A stretch of 64,000 nt of DNA, from the NCBI GenBank assembly GCA_965247355.1, contig OZ252011.1, forward strand, positions 434,001 through 498,000, read 5' to 3'. The notes below the pieces were generated by a model. That model was given only the letters and a program-made list of their open reading frames with translations. It did no database searches and had not been told where the DNA came from. The translations under genes were made by a program, and so were the position numbers. Position 1 is the stretch's first letter. Every line of letters starts with the position of its first letter. Shown here one piece after another: positions 53,758 to 63,688 of this stretch. Source of the stretch: RHLJ01 sp965247355 (GTDB lineage: Bacteria > Bacteroidota > Rhodothermia > Balneolales > Balneolaceae).

Positions 53758-55665
53758 ATGCTTTTTTCTGTAAGAACATGTTCACAAATACTATTCGTTT
53801 TACTTTTTCTCTTTAGGTTAGACACTGTTTTGGCTCAACATAATCTAAATGATTCAATTTTAGAGTTGAAAAAAGAGCTGGAAGCTAGTAAAGGAATTGA
53901 GAGAGTTAAAAAGCTTCAGAAGCTAGGTATGATGGAAAGATTTAGTAGTCCTGATACTGCGTTAATGTATGCTTATGACGCGCTGTCACTATCAGAAGAT
54001 TTAAAAAACGATAGTCTAATATTTGAAAGTTATTACTACATAGGAATGACTAGCATTTTAAAAGGCGATTTATCTTTGGCTCTAGAGATGTTATTAGATG
54101 CAAGAAAAGGGTTTGAAGAGCTTGGGATAATTGAACGTAAAATATCTGCAGGAAATGTTTTGGCAGTAAGATATATCGAGCTTAGTGAATTTGAGAAAGC
54201 AATCGAAATATATCAGAATTCTCTTTCATACAGTAAAGAAACAGATAACCTTTCGTTTGAAAGTTTCTACCTAATGAAAATAGGAGTGGTATTCTCCACT
54301 TTAGGCGAATACGATATCGCTAAAGAGTATTTGAAAGAAGCTTTAGAAATCACTGAAAAAACGGATAATTGGAGAAATGGAATATTAACACTTACCGAAC
54401 TCGGGACATTAGAAAATACAGCAGGCGAGAGCGATAGTGCAGCTTACTATTATCAAAAAGCAATTGATTGGTCAATATCAAAAAATAGTATTCATTCAAT
54501 TCCAATGTTATTGTCAACTATTGGTGAAATTTATAAAGATCAGGAGAAACTAAATGAAGCCTATGAGATTCAAAAAAGAGTAGTCGAAGTTTCAGACTCG
54601 CTCAATAACTCACTGTTTTCCATATATGGACTAATTCAACTTTCTGTTATAAAAAGGATGATGGAAGATTATAAGGAAGCTATCGATTTGCTGGATCAAG
54701 CTTCAATGAAAATGGATGAGCTAAGTATTAAAGATCCATCAAGGTTTAATTATTCAAGTTTATTAGCAGAAAACTATTTGTTACTTGGAAATTATCGGGA
54801 GGCCTCAGAAATAGCCGAAGAGTTTTATGATCAAGCAATGGAAAATCGGAATTGGTCGAATGCAAGAGATGCGTTGGAAATTCTCATAAAAGCAAAAATT
54901 GATCAGGGTTTCTATAAAGATGCTGTTGAGGCTCAACAGATACTCATACAAGTGAAAGATTCAATCGTAAATCAAGAGAGCTTAAAAAATTTACAGGAGT
55001 TTGATGCAAAATATAATCTAAGTAAAAAAGAACAAGAGATTGCTTTGTTAGAGGTTGAAAGCGAGCAGAGGAGGCTAGCGCAAATAGCGTTATTAGTTGG
55101 AGCTGTACTGATACTATTAATCGCTTTCTTAATTATTAGAAACCAATATTTCCGTATTCAAAGAAGAGATATACGTTTAGAAAATGAAGAGCTCAGAAGG
55201 AAGGAACTGGAAAAAGATTTAGAATTTAAAAACAAGCAACTGGTAACTCAAAGCCTGAATATTCTACAAAAGAAAGAGTTAATACTAGATATGAAAGAGA
55301 AAGTAGAGAAATTTAAAAAAGAGGGGAGTGTTCGGGAACTCAGTAAGCTTTCAAATCAAATCGATTATAGCTTTACATTAGATAAAGATTGGGAAGATTT
55401 TAAACTTTATTTCGAAGAAGTACATATCAATTTTTTCAATTCCTTGAAAGAAAAATACGACGATCTTACTCCTTATGAACTGAAACTTTCGGCACTCATT
55501 AAGTTGAATTTAAGTATTAAGGAAATGGCAGTTATTTTGGGTATTTCACCGGATAGCGTAAAAAAAGCAAGGTATAGACTAAGGAAAAAACTAGGGGTGA
55601 GTACAGAAGTGAACTTAGTAGAGTTTATGTTAGCTATAGAAAAGGATTCACTTTCATTAGCTTAA
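53758..55665 (+). CDS. Membrane TPR protein with C-terminal LuxR-like HTH
   Basis: Regulator architecture typical of Bacteroidota. From ATG 53758 there is a signal peptide (FRLDTVLAQ), about eight tetratricopeptide repeats across residues 30-400 (periplasmic), one membrane helix (IALLVGAVLILLIAFLII, about 435-452), a charged coiled coil, then a GerE/LuxR-like helix-turn-helix (LSIKEMAVILGISPDSVKKAR) at the C-terminus. It would transmit a periplasmic signal to DNA. No kinase or receiver domain is present. The upstream nested palindromes suggest autoregulation. Confidence 0.9.
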   Translation: MLFSVRTCSQILFVLLFLFRLDTVLAQHNLNDSILELKKELEASKGIERVKKLQKLGMMERFSSPDTALMYAYDALSLSEDLKNDSLIFESYYYIGMTSILKGDLSLALEMLLDARKGFEELGIIERKISAGNVLAVRYIELSEFEKAIEIYQNSLSYSKETDNLSFESFYLMKIGVVFSTLGEYDIAKEYLKEALEITEKTDNWRNGILTLTELGTLENTAGESDSAAYYYQKAIDWSISKNSIHSIPMLLSTIGEIYKDQEKLNEAYEIQKRVVEVSDSLNNSLFSIYGLIQLSVIKRMMEDYKEAIDLLDQASMKMDELSIKDPSRFNYSSLLAENYLLLGNYREASEIAEEFYDQAMENRNWSNARDALEILIKAKIDQGFYKDAVEAQQILIQVKDSIVNQESLKNLQEFDAKYNLSKKEQEIALLEVESEQRRLAQIALLVGAVLILLIAFLIIRNQYFRIQRRDIRLENEELRRKELEKDLEFKNKQLVTQSLNILQKKELILDMKEKVEKFKKEGSVRELSKLSNQIDYSFTLDKDWEDFKLYFEEVHINFFNSLKEKYDDLTPYELKLSALIKLNLSIKEMAVILGISPDSVKKARYRLRKKLGVSTEVNLVEFMLAIEKDSLSLA

Positions 55666-55676
55666 AAATATAAAAC

Positions 55677-56549
55677 TCAGCTGGCGGCTTTTTTCTTATA
55701 TCTGGATATATATTCCTGCGGCGGTAGTCCGGTTATTTCTTTAAAGTTTCGGTTAAAACTAGCTTTCGAATTAAAGCCAGACTCAAGGCCAATAGAAAGA
55801 ATGTTGTAGTGCGAAAACTCTTTAGAAACCAGGTTTCTTTGAGACTCTTTTACTCTGTATTCATTTGTAAACTGGTTAAAACTTTTATTTGTAATATCGT
55901 TAATCAATCTAGATAAATAACCGGATGAGATACTAAGTTTTTCTGCTAAACAGTCTAAAGAAAGATTAGGGTTTCTGTATATTTTTTCTTCTTCAAATAG
56001 AAAGAGAATTTTTTTAAAGTATTCATTTTCTTTGGTTAAAGTAATCTTAGTATTTGATTTAATATCCTTAATTCGTTGTGCACATAAAGAAGAAATAATT
56101 GTTAAAATGTGAAGATGAGCTTCTGTGAAATAATCTTTTTCAGGATGTTCAGAATCGATTACACCAAATATTTTATCATTTATTATGATAGGAACACAAA
56201 TCTCAGATCTTCTCACCTCATCATCAATGATATATCTTGAATCAAGAAAGGTATCTTTTACAATTAAAGCCTCTTTGGTTTTAGCTACCGTACCAACTAT
56301 TCCTTTACCAATAGGAATGGTTATTCGATTATAAATTTTATTTCCATAAGGATTCTTAATGCCATATGCAGCCTTTTGGACAAGTTCTTCAGTCTCAGGA
56401 TCAACCAGGTAAATAACACAGTCTGAAAACCCTAGACGATAAATAACATTTTTCGTTATTTCCCAAAGCACTTCTTCGATCGTTACTTTTGTTTGAAGGG
56501 TAGTGGAGAAGTAGCTAATGGCTTTTAGCGTATTTAAACTATCATTCAT
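55677..56549 (-). CDS. GAF domain AraC-family regulator
   Basis: 290 residues. The N-terminal ~170 form a GAF domain (VTIEEVLWEITKNVI, YRLGFSDCVIYLVDPE, IPIGKGIVGTVAKTK, ICVPIIINDKIFGVIDSEH), a small-molecule sensor. The C-terminal 100 residues have two AraC helix-turn-helices (LDCLAEKLSISSGYLSRLI, ILSIGLESGFNSKASFNRNF, TGLPPQEYISRY). It is convergent with the TPR regulator, with which it shares only 11 bases between stops. Ligand and targets unknown. Confidence 0.92.
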   Translation of the reverse strand: MNDSLNTLKAISYFSTTLQTKVTIEEVLWEITKNVIYRLGFSDCVIYLVDPETEELVQKAAYGIKNPYGNKIYNRITIPIGKGIVGTVAKTKEALIVKDTFLDSRYIIDDEVRRSEICVPIIINDKIFGVIDSEHPEKDYFTEAHLHILTIISSLCAQRIKDIKSNTKITLTKENEYFKKILFLFEEEKIYRNPNLSLDCLAEKLSISSGYLSRLINDITNKSFNQFTNEYRVKESQRNLVSKEFSHYNILSIGLESGFNSKASFNRNFKEITGLPPQEYISRYKKKAAS

Positions 56550-56640
56550 AAAAACTCTTAACTATTGCTAATATGAGTGCATAAGTTAGAGCATAAGCCC
56601 CTTTAAATGGGGGATGTCCACCTGTTGTCCAGATAGCATT

Positions 56641-56689
56641 ATTCCGAAATAAAACCTTTCTTATATGTTTATAAGAACTTTATCGGAAT
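56641..56689. promoter_or_regulatory. Nested inverted repeat upstream of the GAF-AraC gene
   Basis: Outer arms ATTCCGA (56641-56647) and TCGGAAT (56683-56689) and inner arms TTCTTATA (56658-56665) and TATAAGAA (56670-56677) with loop TGTT. It lies 92 bases upstream of the AraC-type start and downstream of PaiB. It could be an operator or a terminator for the PaiB unit; no clear T-run. Confidence 0.5.
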
Positions 56690-56735
56690 TTATATAGCAA
56701 ATATTAGGTATTCGTCTACCTACGGTTGGTTTTTT

Positions 56736-57404
56736 TTAAGAATCAAATTTTGAACCGTCCCACTCAACACCAACGGGGAATAGTGTTGACTTTCTTTTTT
56801 CCATTTCTAATGCTATTAAAGCACTATCTCCACCTCGCTCTTCAAGTTTAGATATGACGTTTAGGTAACTTTTTTCGTCTCTATTTTGGCTGAGTTTAAA
56901 TACGTTATCAATTTTCTCCACCTTTAGTTCAAACCCAATGATTGCGGGCATCATTTTAGTTAAAAAATCATCGGGGAGGTTGTCGTACACCGTAAGCGAT
57001 TCTTTATTCCCATTTTCAAACTTCAGCGTAAGTTTTTTCATAAACTTAATTAGTTCATCATTAGTCATAAAATTAACCTGTCCACTCGCATGAACACTCA
57101 TATAATTCCATGTTGAACCAATTTGTGGGTTTGTATACCATGACGCACTTACATAGCAACTAGGCCCAGTGAATACAAGCAATACATTTGGATTTTCAAC
57201 ATAAGCCTTATGATGATCTGTTTTTCGCATCATATGACCTTGGAAGTACAGCTCACCATTTCTTTCTTCATATAGCACTGGTATCTGTGTTGCCACTTGA
57301 TTACCTGATTTATTGCTACCAGTCATAAATGCAAATGGGTGCTCTTCTATGAATTCCAGAATTACACGTTTGTCTTTCTCTTTGAAGTATGAAAAATGAT
57401 ACAT
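56736..57404 (-). CDS. PaiB-family FMN-binding protein
   Basis: 222 residues of the PaiB (FMN-binding split barrel, negative transcriptional regulator) family. Family motifs are HPFAFMTG, ATQIPVLYEERNGELYFQGHMMR, NPNVLLVFTGPSCYVSASWY and WNYMSVHASGQ. It may bind FMN and act as a regulator or oxidoreductase. Upstream by 28 bases lies a small cupin gene, and both follow the large G8 protein on the same strand. Confidence 0.92.
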   Translation of the reverse strand: MYHFSYFKEKDKRVILEFIEEHPFAFMTGSNKSGNQVATQIPVLYEERNGELYFQGHMMRKTDHHKAYVENPNVLLVFTGPSCYVSASWYTNPQIGSTWNYMSVHASGQVNFMTNDELIKFMKKLTLKFENGNKESLTVYDNLPDDFLTKMMPAIIGFELKVEKIDNVFKLSQNRDEKSYLNVISKLEERGGDSALIALEMEKRKSTLFPVGVEWDGSKFDS

Positions 57405-57432
57405 TTTTTAAGCCTAATTATTTCTTAGTAAA

Positions 57433-57750
57433 CTAGTCGATTTCAAAGATTAATAGTTCAACATATTCTCCCTGAACTACAATAAGTCTATGTTTTGATC
57501 TTTCTCCTTCATTTAGAAGAAAACGGTCTCCCTTTGTAAATGACTTCATATTTCCGTTGAGATTAATCTTCATTTCTCCTTTTAACACATAACCAAAATG
57601 ATTCAATTTACACCAATCTTTTTCTTCAAAAAAACCAGATACCCGTACTATTCTCATTTGATTGATAGTGAATGTTGCAAAACAATTTTTAAGATCGATC
57701 AGAGATTTTCCTGTGAGTATTGTTTCAGATTCAAATGAATTATCTAACAT
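57433..57750 (-). CDS. Small cupin-like protein
   Basis: 105 residues, cytosolic cupin barrel with HFGYVLKGEMKINLNG, FTKGDRFLLNEGERSKHRL. Fewer His ligands are retained than in metal-binding cupins. The start is two bases before the stop of the large G8 protein gene on the same strand, so tightly linked. Possible sensor or isomerase, not determinable. Confidence 0.85.
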   Translation of the reverse strand: MLDNSFESETILTGKSLIDLKNCFATFTINQMRIVRVSGFFEEKDWCKLNHFGYVLKGEMKINLNGNMKSFTKGDRFLLNEGERSKHRLIVVQGEYVELLIFEID

Positions 57751-57751
57751 A

Positions 57752-60700
57752 TTACTTCAGTAAAATCATTTTTCTTGTTTCAATTCCTTTAGGAGTTTGC
57801 ATTCTAAGTAAGTATAAACCACTTGAATTGTCCTTAGCATCCCACGTTAGAGAATGGAAGCCCGGATTTTTTACTCCATTAAACAGAATATCTACTAACC
57901 TTCCTGCTATATCATAAACCTCAATTTTGATATTTGCTTTTTCGGGAACTGAGAATTCGATATTCGTAGATGGATTAAAAGGATTTGGATAGTTTTGAGA
58001 CAAAGCGAAACTAGCTGGAATATCAGAATCGTTTTTTTCATTTGTTACAGGTATTTGAGAGCCGAAAATCCTCATTCTAAATTTTCTATATAGTCGTTGA
58101 TCCGAAGTTTCGCTGTAATCTTCATCATCCCAACCAGGGTCAATCCCACCAATAATTTTCATCCAAACCAGATCATTCTCTTGATCATGCCAGTAAGATT
58201 CGATAGTAGATGAAAGAACAGCCCCTCTATTTTCTAAAGGCTCAAAAACATGTTTTCTTGAAAAACTTGGTGCTGCTTCATGGTTTGGTTCAAAAATATT
58301 CCAATAAGTGGATGAGTAAACCTGAGTAACTCCGAATGATCCTGAATATTCGACAGCCATTACTAATGTATCTTGACTTGTTAACATGTTTTCAATGGTG
58401 AATGTGACATCAGAGACTGTTTCAGAATCCGGAAAACCTAATGTATAAATTCCATCTTTGTGAGCTGCAAAATGCCGCATGTGTCCAAAAGCAATAGTAG
58501 GGTAGGGAGCTGCTTCAATGTTCCAGGTTCCTACTTCCTGATAGTCTTGGTTTATTCGAGATACAGATATTGCCATCAAATCTTGAAATTGATCGTTTTC
58601 TCTATTTACAACAAAATCATTTATCCCATAAAAAGGTCCATCAACAATTACTCCACCCAGCTCAGGTCCGGGTTTAGGTATTTGGGGTTCCTGTCCATAG
58701 GTAAAGAAAGGGTCATCAAAAACCAGATAATTGTTGATGCCTGGAATACCCCAGTTTCCATGAGGATCCCATAAAGCTCCAGCAAGTGTAAAATAATTAG
58801 TCGGAGGGAGTGTTTTGGCTCCGGGATGGGAATTAATAAGCAAGTTATTTGTATTTCTTACATGCCCTTTATCTACAGGTCGTATATAATAGTCATCGGT
58901 AGCAAATACACCACTTCTTGTTCCTTCAACAAGAGGGAAATTAACAAGGATATTATTTTTTATATCAAAAGTACTGTGGTAAGTAGCAAATGCTGTCGGT
59001 ATTTGGGTTCCACCCAATCCGTGTGTAAAAGTTCGGCGATCAGTGTCATTCATCATATGATTTAAACTGGTTCCTATCACGAGAGTTCGTTCAATTAGGC
59101 CATTTGCACCAGATCCTGCAAAGTATCTTCCTGCATTATCAGCTGAAACAGCGCTGAAATTGTCGGCCCATACCGCCCTGTCCCAAATCCCATGATGCCC
59201 ATTTTTCCAGGTTTTATATCTGCTCAGTAAAAATCGTCTCAAGGTTGGATAAGGCCATGAGATTTCACGTCCACTTGTAGTTGAAATATATTGATTGGTA
59301 TTAACTGCCCCTTCGTTACTTATTTCTACAAAATCAATCATTATACCTTCGCGTCTATTTGAATGTGCCGTATTATTATCAAAGACACCGAAGCGTAAAC
59401 GACTGGGGTTTATCAGTAGTCCATCTTCATGAAGTACATTAATACTTTCCCCCCAGGGTTGTTCTGGAAAGGCTAGCCAAAATCCATTATTCCCACAATC
59501 CCCGGCAATATTATTCGTGATTGTATTATCGGGATTACTTAGCCAAAAACATGATGCTCCACGGTTTCCGGTTTCATGTAATTTTAAAGCATTCTGGGGG
59601 GATTGATTTCTAACATGAAGTACTAAATTCCCATCAATAATATTTCTTCTTTCTACAGCATCTTCTGTGAAAATTCCATGCCCAAGAATATCAAAAACGA
59701 TGTTATTCTGAATTTCTAAACCATTTGTCCCATGAATTACTATTCCTCGGTTCGCTGATGAATTTATTACTGAATTTCTAAAGAATTGACCTGTTGCATC
59801 TCCTAAGGTTTCAGTTCCAGCATAGCTAAGCATATGCCAGTGTATCGGATATCTTCTGATTCTTCCTGCCTGACCACCACGTTTTATTTCAATTCCATTT
59901 ATTTGTGCAAAAGCTCCTTCTCCCATAATCATTATGTGAACACCAAAACCCTCATTATTCCAAAGGTCATCATCAGGTGCTTGAATTGTAATATTTCTGG
60001 TTAGGTTACCAACAGGTGCCCGTTGATCTAATACAACAGGTGTATGGAATGAACCTGTATCTGGCAGGGGAGGAGTGACTAAATCTTCTGAAGAAAGGCT
60101 TAATCCATCATCGGTTACATATTGTAAAAGCCCCCATCTAAATGCATTTAGTCCCTGATTTAACTCTACCTGATTTTCATTAACGCTAGCAAGGCTTATA
60201 CGTTGAGAAATGGAAGTGCCAGAGGCAGCTTCATAATAATCAGTGGGGCCTATAACAATATCATCTCCAGCTTGCCAGTCAACCGCATCCATAAGCGTTA
60301 AAGCGGTGGAACCATTATTAGCGTGATCATTTATTTTCGTCCAAACAGTTACAGGTGCGTTTCCATATAGTTGTAATACTCCTCCCATAACCATAATCCC
60401 TCGTGTTCCCATACCCATAATATCTTCTTCAGTATTATCTCCGGTTAGTACGATACTAGCATTGTGAATGAATGGGGACTCCTCACTTCCAATTACCAGA
60501 GAACCCGTAACGAAAATCCAGTCAGAAGTAAGGCTAAGGTCCTGTTCAGTAAAAACCAGATCGCCGTTAATCGTAAGCCCTGATAATTCAGGTGTATCTT
60601 CATCTAACAGAATAGTAACACCTTCAGGAATAGTTACGTCATCACCATCAATGGGCTTAATCCCTCCCCACGTTTCGGGGTCAGACCAATTAGATTGAAA

Positions 60701-60796
60701 TGCAGATATTTCTGTACTTAAAAAACAAAAAAGAACAATTAAAAAAACTAATGAAGAAAGCTTCGTATTAGCTTTATTCTGATTTAATGAATTCAT
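57752..60796 (-). CDS. Secreted G8-domain beta-helix protein with T9SS sorting tail
   Basis: 1014 residues. A signal peptide (STEISAF) precedes a G8 domain (SNWSDPETWGGIKPIDGDDVTIPEG, given as a pattern), then a long right-handed parallel beta-helix with many N-rich turns (NGLEIQNNIVFDILGHGIFT). G8/beta-helix proteins include CEMIP/TMEM2-type hyaluronan-binding or depolymerising proteins. The last ~75 residues are the T9SS type A sorting domain (LSQNYPNPFNPST, ending TRKMILLK). It is therefore exported to the surface or released. Substrate unknown, probably a polysaccharide or glycosaminoglycan-like polymer. Confidence 0.87.
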   Translation of the reverse strand: MNSLNQNKANTKLSSLVFLIVLFCFLSTEISAFQSNWSDPETWGGIKPIDGDDVTIPEGVTILLDEDTPELSGLTINGDLVFTEQDLSLTSDWIFVTGSLVIGSEESPFIHNASIVLTGDNTEEDIMGMGTRGIMVMGGVLQLYGNAPVTVWTKINDHANNGSTALTLMDAVDWQAGDDIVIGPTDYYEAASGTSISQRISLASVNENQVELNQGLNAFRWGLLQYVTDDGLSLSSEDLVTPPLPDTGSFHTPVVLDQRAPVGNLTRNITIQAPDDDLWNNEGFGVHIMIMGEGAFAQINGIEIKRGGQAGRIRRYPIHWHMLSYAGTETLGDATGQFFRNSVINSSANRGIVIHGTNGLEIQNNIVFDILGHGIFTEDAVERRNIIDGNLVLHVRNQSPQNALKLHETGNRGASCFWLSNPDNTITNNIAGDCGNNGFWLAFPEQPWGESINVLHEDGLLINPSRLRFGVFDNNTAHSNRREGIMIDFVEISNEGAVNTNQYISTTSGREISWPYPTLRRFLLSRYKTWKNGHHGIWDRAVWADNFSAVSADNAGRYFAGSGANGLIERTLVIGTSLNHMMNDTDRRTFTHGLGGTQIPTAFATYHSTFDIKNNILVNFPLVEGTRSGVFATDDYYIRPVDKGHVRNTNNLLINSHPGAKTLPPTNYFTLAGALWDPHGNWGIPGINNYLVFDDPFFTYGQEPQIPKPGPELGGVIVDGPFYGINDFVVNRENDQFQDLMAISVSRINQDYQEVGTWNIEAAPYPTIAFGHMRHFAAHKDGIYTLGFPDSETVSDVTFTIENMLTSQDTLVMAVEYSGSFGVTQVYSSTYWNIFEPNHEAAPSFSRKHVFEPLENRGAVLSSTIESYWHDQENDLVWMKIIGGIDPGWDDEDYSETSDQRLYRKFRMRIFGSQIPVTNEKNDSDIPASFALSQNYPNPFNPSTNIEFSVPEKANIKIEVYDIAGRLVDILFNGVKNPGFHSLTWDAKDNSSGLYLLRMQTPKGIETRKMILLK

Positions 60797-60913
60797 TTTG
60801 GAAAGGCTTTTTATTTATTAACTAGGTTAAGGTTTAATCTTAATTTTTTTTGTTGAAATTATAGTCTCAAAATCTAGCTGGAATGAATTATGAGATGCAT
60901 AAATAAATTAAAA

Positions 60914-60944
60914 AGAGGCATTAGAATATCATTCTAATGCCTCT
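60914..60944 (-). terminator. Strong rho-independent terminator of the propeller gene
   Basis: Perfect 14-base arms AGAGGCATTAGAAT and ATTCTAATGCCTCT with a 3-base loop, followed on the minus strand by TTTTTAATTT. It lies 52 bases after the stop of the minus-strand gene ending at 60996. Confidence 0.85.
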
Positions 60945-60954
60945 GTATGATAAT

Positions 60955-60982
60955 GTTTATTGTATAGGGTATTACAATAAAC
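60955..60982. repeat. Second hairpin in the terminator region
   Basis: GTTTATTGTA (60955-60964) and TACAATAAAC (60973-60982) around TAGGGTAT, a perfect 10-base stem. It lies between the propeller stop and the terminator and could stabilise the mRNA 3' end. Confidence 0.65.
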
Positions 60983-60995
60983 AGGGGTACAATAA

Positions 60996-63467
60996 TTACT
61001 TAATTAACATCATTCTTTTGGTTAGAGAGGCCGATGAGGACGTAAGCTGATACATATACACACCACTAGGCAAGTTAGAGGCGTTGAATGTTATTTCATA
61101 TTTACCCTTACCTAAGTTCTTATCCAGCAGAGAAGAGACTTCTTGACCTAACATATTGAATACCTTAAGAGTAGTTAATCCTGCTTTCTCCAATTCAAAA
61201 CTTATTACTGTGGAAGGATTGAAGGGGTTGGGATAGTTTTGTGACAGGGTTAACTTGGTTATTTCAGAATTTTCTTCTTCATTTGAAACTGATTCAGTGG
61301 ATAAATTCAGTGAGGCTAAATCATTCGAAATTTTATTGCCAGCTCGATCAAAATAACCGGACACAATTAATTCGTCCCCATTAGAATTAATGCTACTAAC
61401 ATAAGCGGAACCTGAGGTTGATACTGATAATCCTGACCCAATGGCATTCCATTTTTCTCCATCATAGTTGGCAATTCCATTTAATTGTTCTTTTTTCCCA
61501 CCTATTATTAATTCATTATTTTGAACTGTAGTGAAATGACCGCCTGCGAATAGAATATCATCTTGAATAAACAAAGATTGGACTTCATCATTTAGTCCTT
61601 CCGCCAGAGGTTGCCAATCTTCATTACTTAGGACCCATTCAGAAATATAAGAACCATTAATTTTACCTCCTGAACTTTCAAAGTCTCCACCAACGTATAA
61701 AGATGAGTCTGTTTTGGCTAATGTATTTACACGTCCAGTTGTTCCTGTACCCAGAGCTTCCCAACTAGAACCATCCCATTCGGCTATATTATTTGCTGTA
61801 ACTCCACCTGCTTCACTAAAAGTACCACCTGCATAAAGTTTACCATTTAGGACTTCTAAGTCATAAACTATAGTTCCTGCAGTTATTCCACCTCCTAAAT
61901 CTGTCCATGTACTCCCTCCCCATCTTGCAACTCTTGGTCTAGAAGAGCCACCAGATTGAGTAAATGATCCTCCAGCGTATAAATTTGTACCTTCTAATTC
62001 TAACGTGTAAATCGTGCCATTTAAACCATCATCTAGTGCTTCCCACTGTTCAGTATTTCTATTTAACTGAGCGATATTGTTTACTACTATACCACCGATA
62101 TTCGTAAAACTTCCAGCTACAAATATTTGATTACCAGTAATCAAAATATCACGGACAAGCCCATTCGGAGAAGCACCATAATCAATCCATTCTCCGTCAA
62201 CTCTGGCTGCGAAATTTTTAATTTTTTTATTCCCAATACCGTAGAAGTCGCCACCTATATAAAGCACATTTTCATGGTATTTTGCCACATAAACAGAACC
62301 GTTAATGCCATTAAAGTCTGAGTCTAAACCTAGCTTTTCCCATTCAAGATTATTAGCGTCCAGAGCTGCAATATTATTTATTATTTCACTATTCAGCTCA
62401 GTGAAATCTCCACCGGCAATCCATTTTTCACCGTTCTTTTCAGCCGCAAAAACTGATGTAAATACTGAAAGTGTGTTAGAGGGTACCTGCCATGAGCTTC
62501 CATTCCAAACAGCAAAACCAGAAGTATTTAGAATACCAACTTGCTCAAACTCACCCGCAATCATAATTTCATTATGAGTACCATCAATATCAAAAACGGT
62601 ATTATCAGGCTCTATATCAAAACCTGACCAGGAACCATTTGATCGAATTCCTATGTTGTTGATTGATTCACCACCTAAAGTTGAAAAAAGTCCCCCAACT
62701 AATAGCGAATCCCCAATAAAATGCATGTCATATATAATACCGTTTGAACCACTACCAATATTATTCCATTCTGTACCTGTCCAAGAAGCCATATTATTAG
62801 CTACTGTTGCCCCACCGGCAATGCTAAAGTCCCCACCAAAATAATATTGACCAAATGCTCTTTTTATAACATTTACATCTCCATTTACACCACCATTAAA
62901 GCTAGACCAACCATCTCCATCCCATACTGCAATATGATTATAAGGGGTTCCATTAATTTCAGTAAAACTTCCTCCAACAAATACAAGGCTACCATTTTTT
63001 AGAACGGAATAAATGCCTCCATTAAATTCACCTGGTATTCCAGCCCAAGTTTCTGTCGCCTCGTTCCAAATTGCGATGTTACTTACATCTTCTAATCCAG
63101 CTTTAGAGAATTCACCAACAACATAAATTGATTCTCCATCCTTATATAGTTTAAGACCTTCACCAATGCTACCATCTTGAAATAGAAGTCCTTCACCTAG
63201 TGCTTTCCAATTTGTACCATCCCAAAAAGCAATGCTATTTGCAGCTACTCCGTCTATAGAACTAAATTTCCCTGTTATATAGTAACCCTCAGAAGTATTC
63301 AATATATCAAATATAGGAATAGTAGAGCTTGAAGAAACAGCTCCTGGAAGAGCATAATCTGAACTCCAATCATCGTTTGTAAATTGATATGCATAACTAA
63401 CTTGGGATACTCCAAAGATGAATGCGATTATAAATGGGATAAAAATTTTTTTTACTCTTGATTTCAT
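60996..63467 (-). CDS. Secreted beta-propeller repeat protein with T9SS sorting tail
   Basis: 823 residues. After a signal peptide (SQVSYAYQ) there are about 13-14 tandem repeats of ~50 residues of the form 'YVGGSFT..GG..ANNIA.WDGSSW..LG.G.NG.V', reminiscent of Kelch/beta-propeller blades, probably two propellers. The C-terminal ~80 residues are the T9SS sorting domain (LSQNYPNPFNPSTVISFEL, TKRMMLIK). It is surface-exposed or released, with an adhesive or binding role likely. No catalytic motif seen. Repeats are diverged, not recently amplified. Confidence 0.9.
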   Translation of the reverse strand: MKSRVKKIFIPFIIAFIFGVSQVSYAYQFTNDDWSSDYALPGAVSSSSTIPIFDILNTSEGYYITGKFSSIDGVAANSIAFWDGTNWKALGEGLLFQDGSIGEGLKLYKDGESIYVVGEFSKAGLEDVSNIAIWNEATETWAGIPGEFNGGIYSVLKNGSLVFVGGSFTEINGTPYNHIAVWDGDGWSSFNGGVNGDVNVIKRAFGQYYFGGDFSIAGGATVANNMASWTGTEWNNIGSGSNGIIYDMHFIGDSLLVGGLFSTLGGESINNIGIRSNGSWSGFDIEPDNTVFDIDGTHNEIMIAGEFEQVGILNTSGFAVWNGSSWQVPSNTLSVFTSVFAAEKNGEKWIAGGDFTELNSEIINNIAALDANNLEWEKLGLDSDFNGINGSVYVAKYHENVLYIGGDFYGIGNKKIKNFAARVDGEWIDYGASPNGLVRDILITGNQIFVAGSFTNIGGIVVNNIAQLNRNTEQWEALDDGLNGTIYTLELEGTNLYAGGSFTQSGGSSRPRVARWGGSTWTDLGGGITAGTIVYDLEVLNGKLYAGGTFSEAGGVTANNIAEWDGSSWEALGTGTTGRVNTLAKTDSSLYVGGDFESSGGKINGSYISEWVLSNEDWQPLAEGLNDEVQSLFIQDDILFAGGHFTTVQNNELIIGGKKEQLNGIANYDGEKWNAIGSGLSVSTSGSAYVSSINSNGDELIVSGYFDRAGNKISNDLASLNLSTESVSNEEENSEITKLTLSQNYPNPFNPSTVISFELEKAGLTTLKVFNMLGQEVSSLLDKNLGKGKYEITFNASNLPSGVYMYQLTSSSASLTKRMMLIK

Positions 63468-63688
63468 TTAGAAACTGATTAAATGATTAGTTGATAAATA
63501 TTCGAACAATGAGGAACAACTAAGAGATTATTGATTAGCCTCTCTAAATGGATAAACTCGTGTTCGAATGGGTTTTATTTACCCAAAATTAACCAGCTTC
63601 TTAATAATGCAGTCTAAAATGATGAACTTTTAGAAAAATGAGACGTGTTTAAAAGAATTAATATTTAAAAAGAATCTAAGGGAGCTAA

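Noticed and set aside
60996..63467. Regularly repeated sequence possibly a CRISPR array
   Set aside because: The repeats are ~50-codon protein repeats in frame, diverged in DNA and without identical short repeats and unique spacers.
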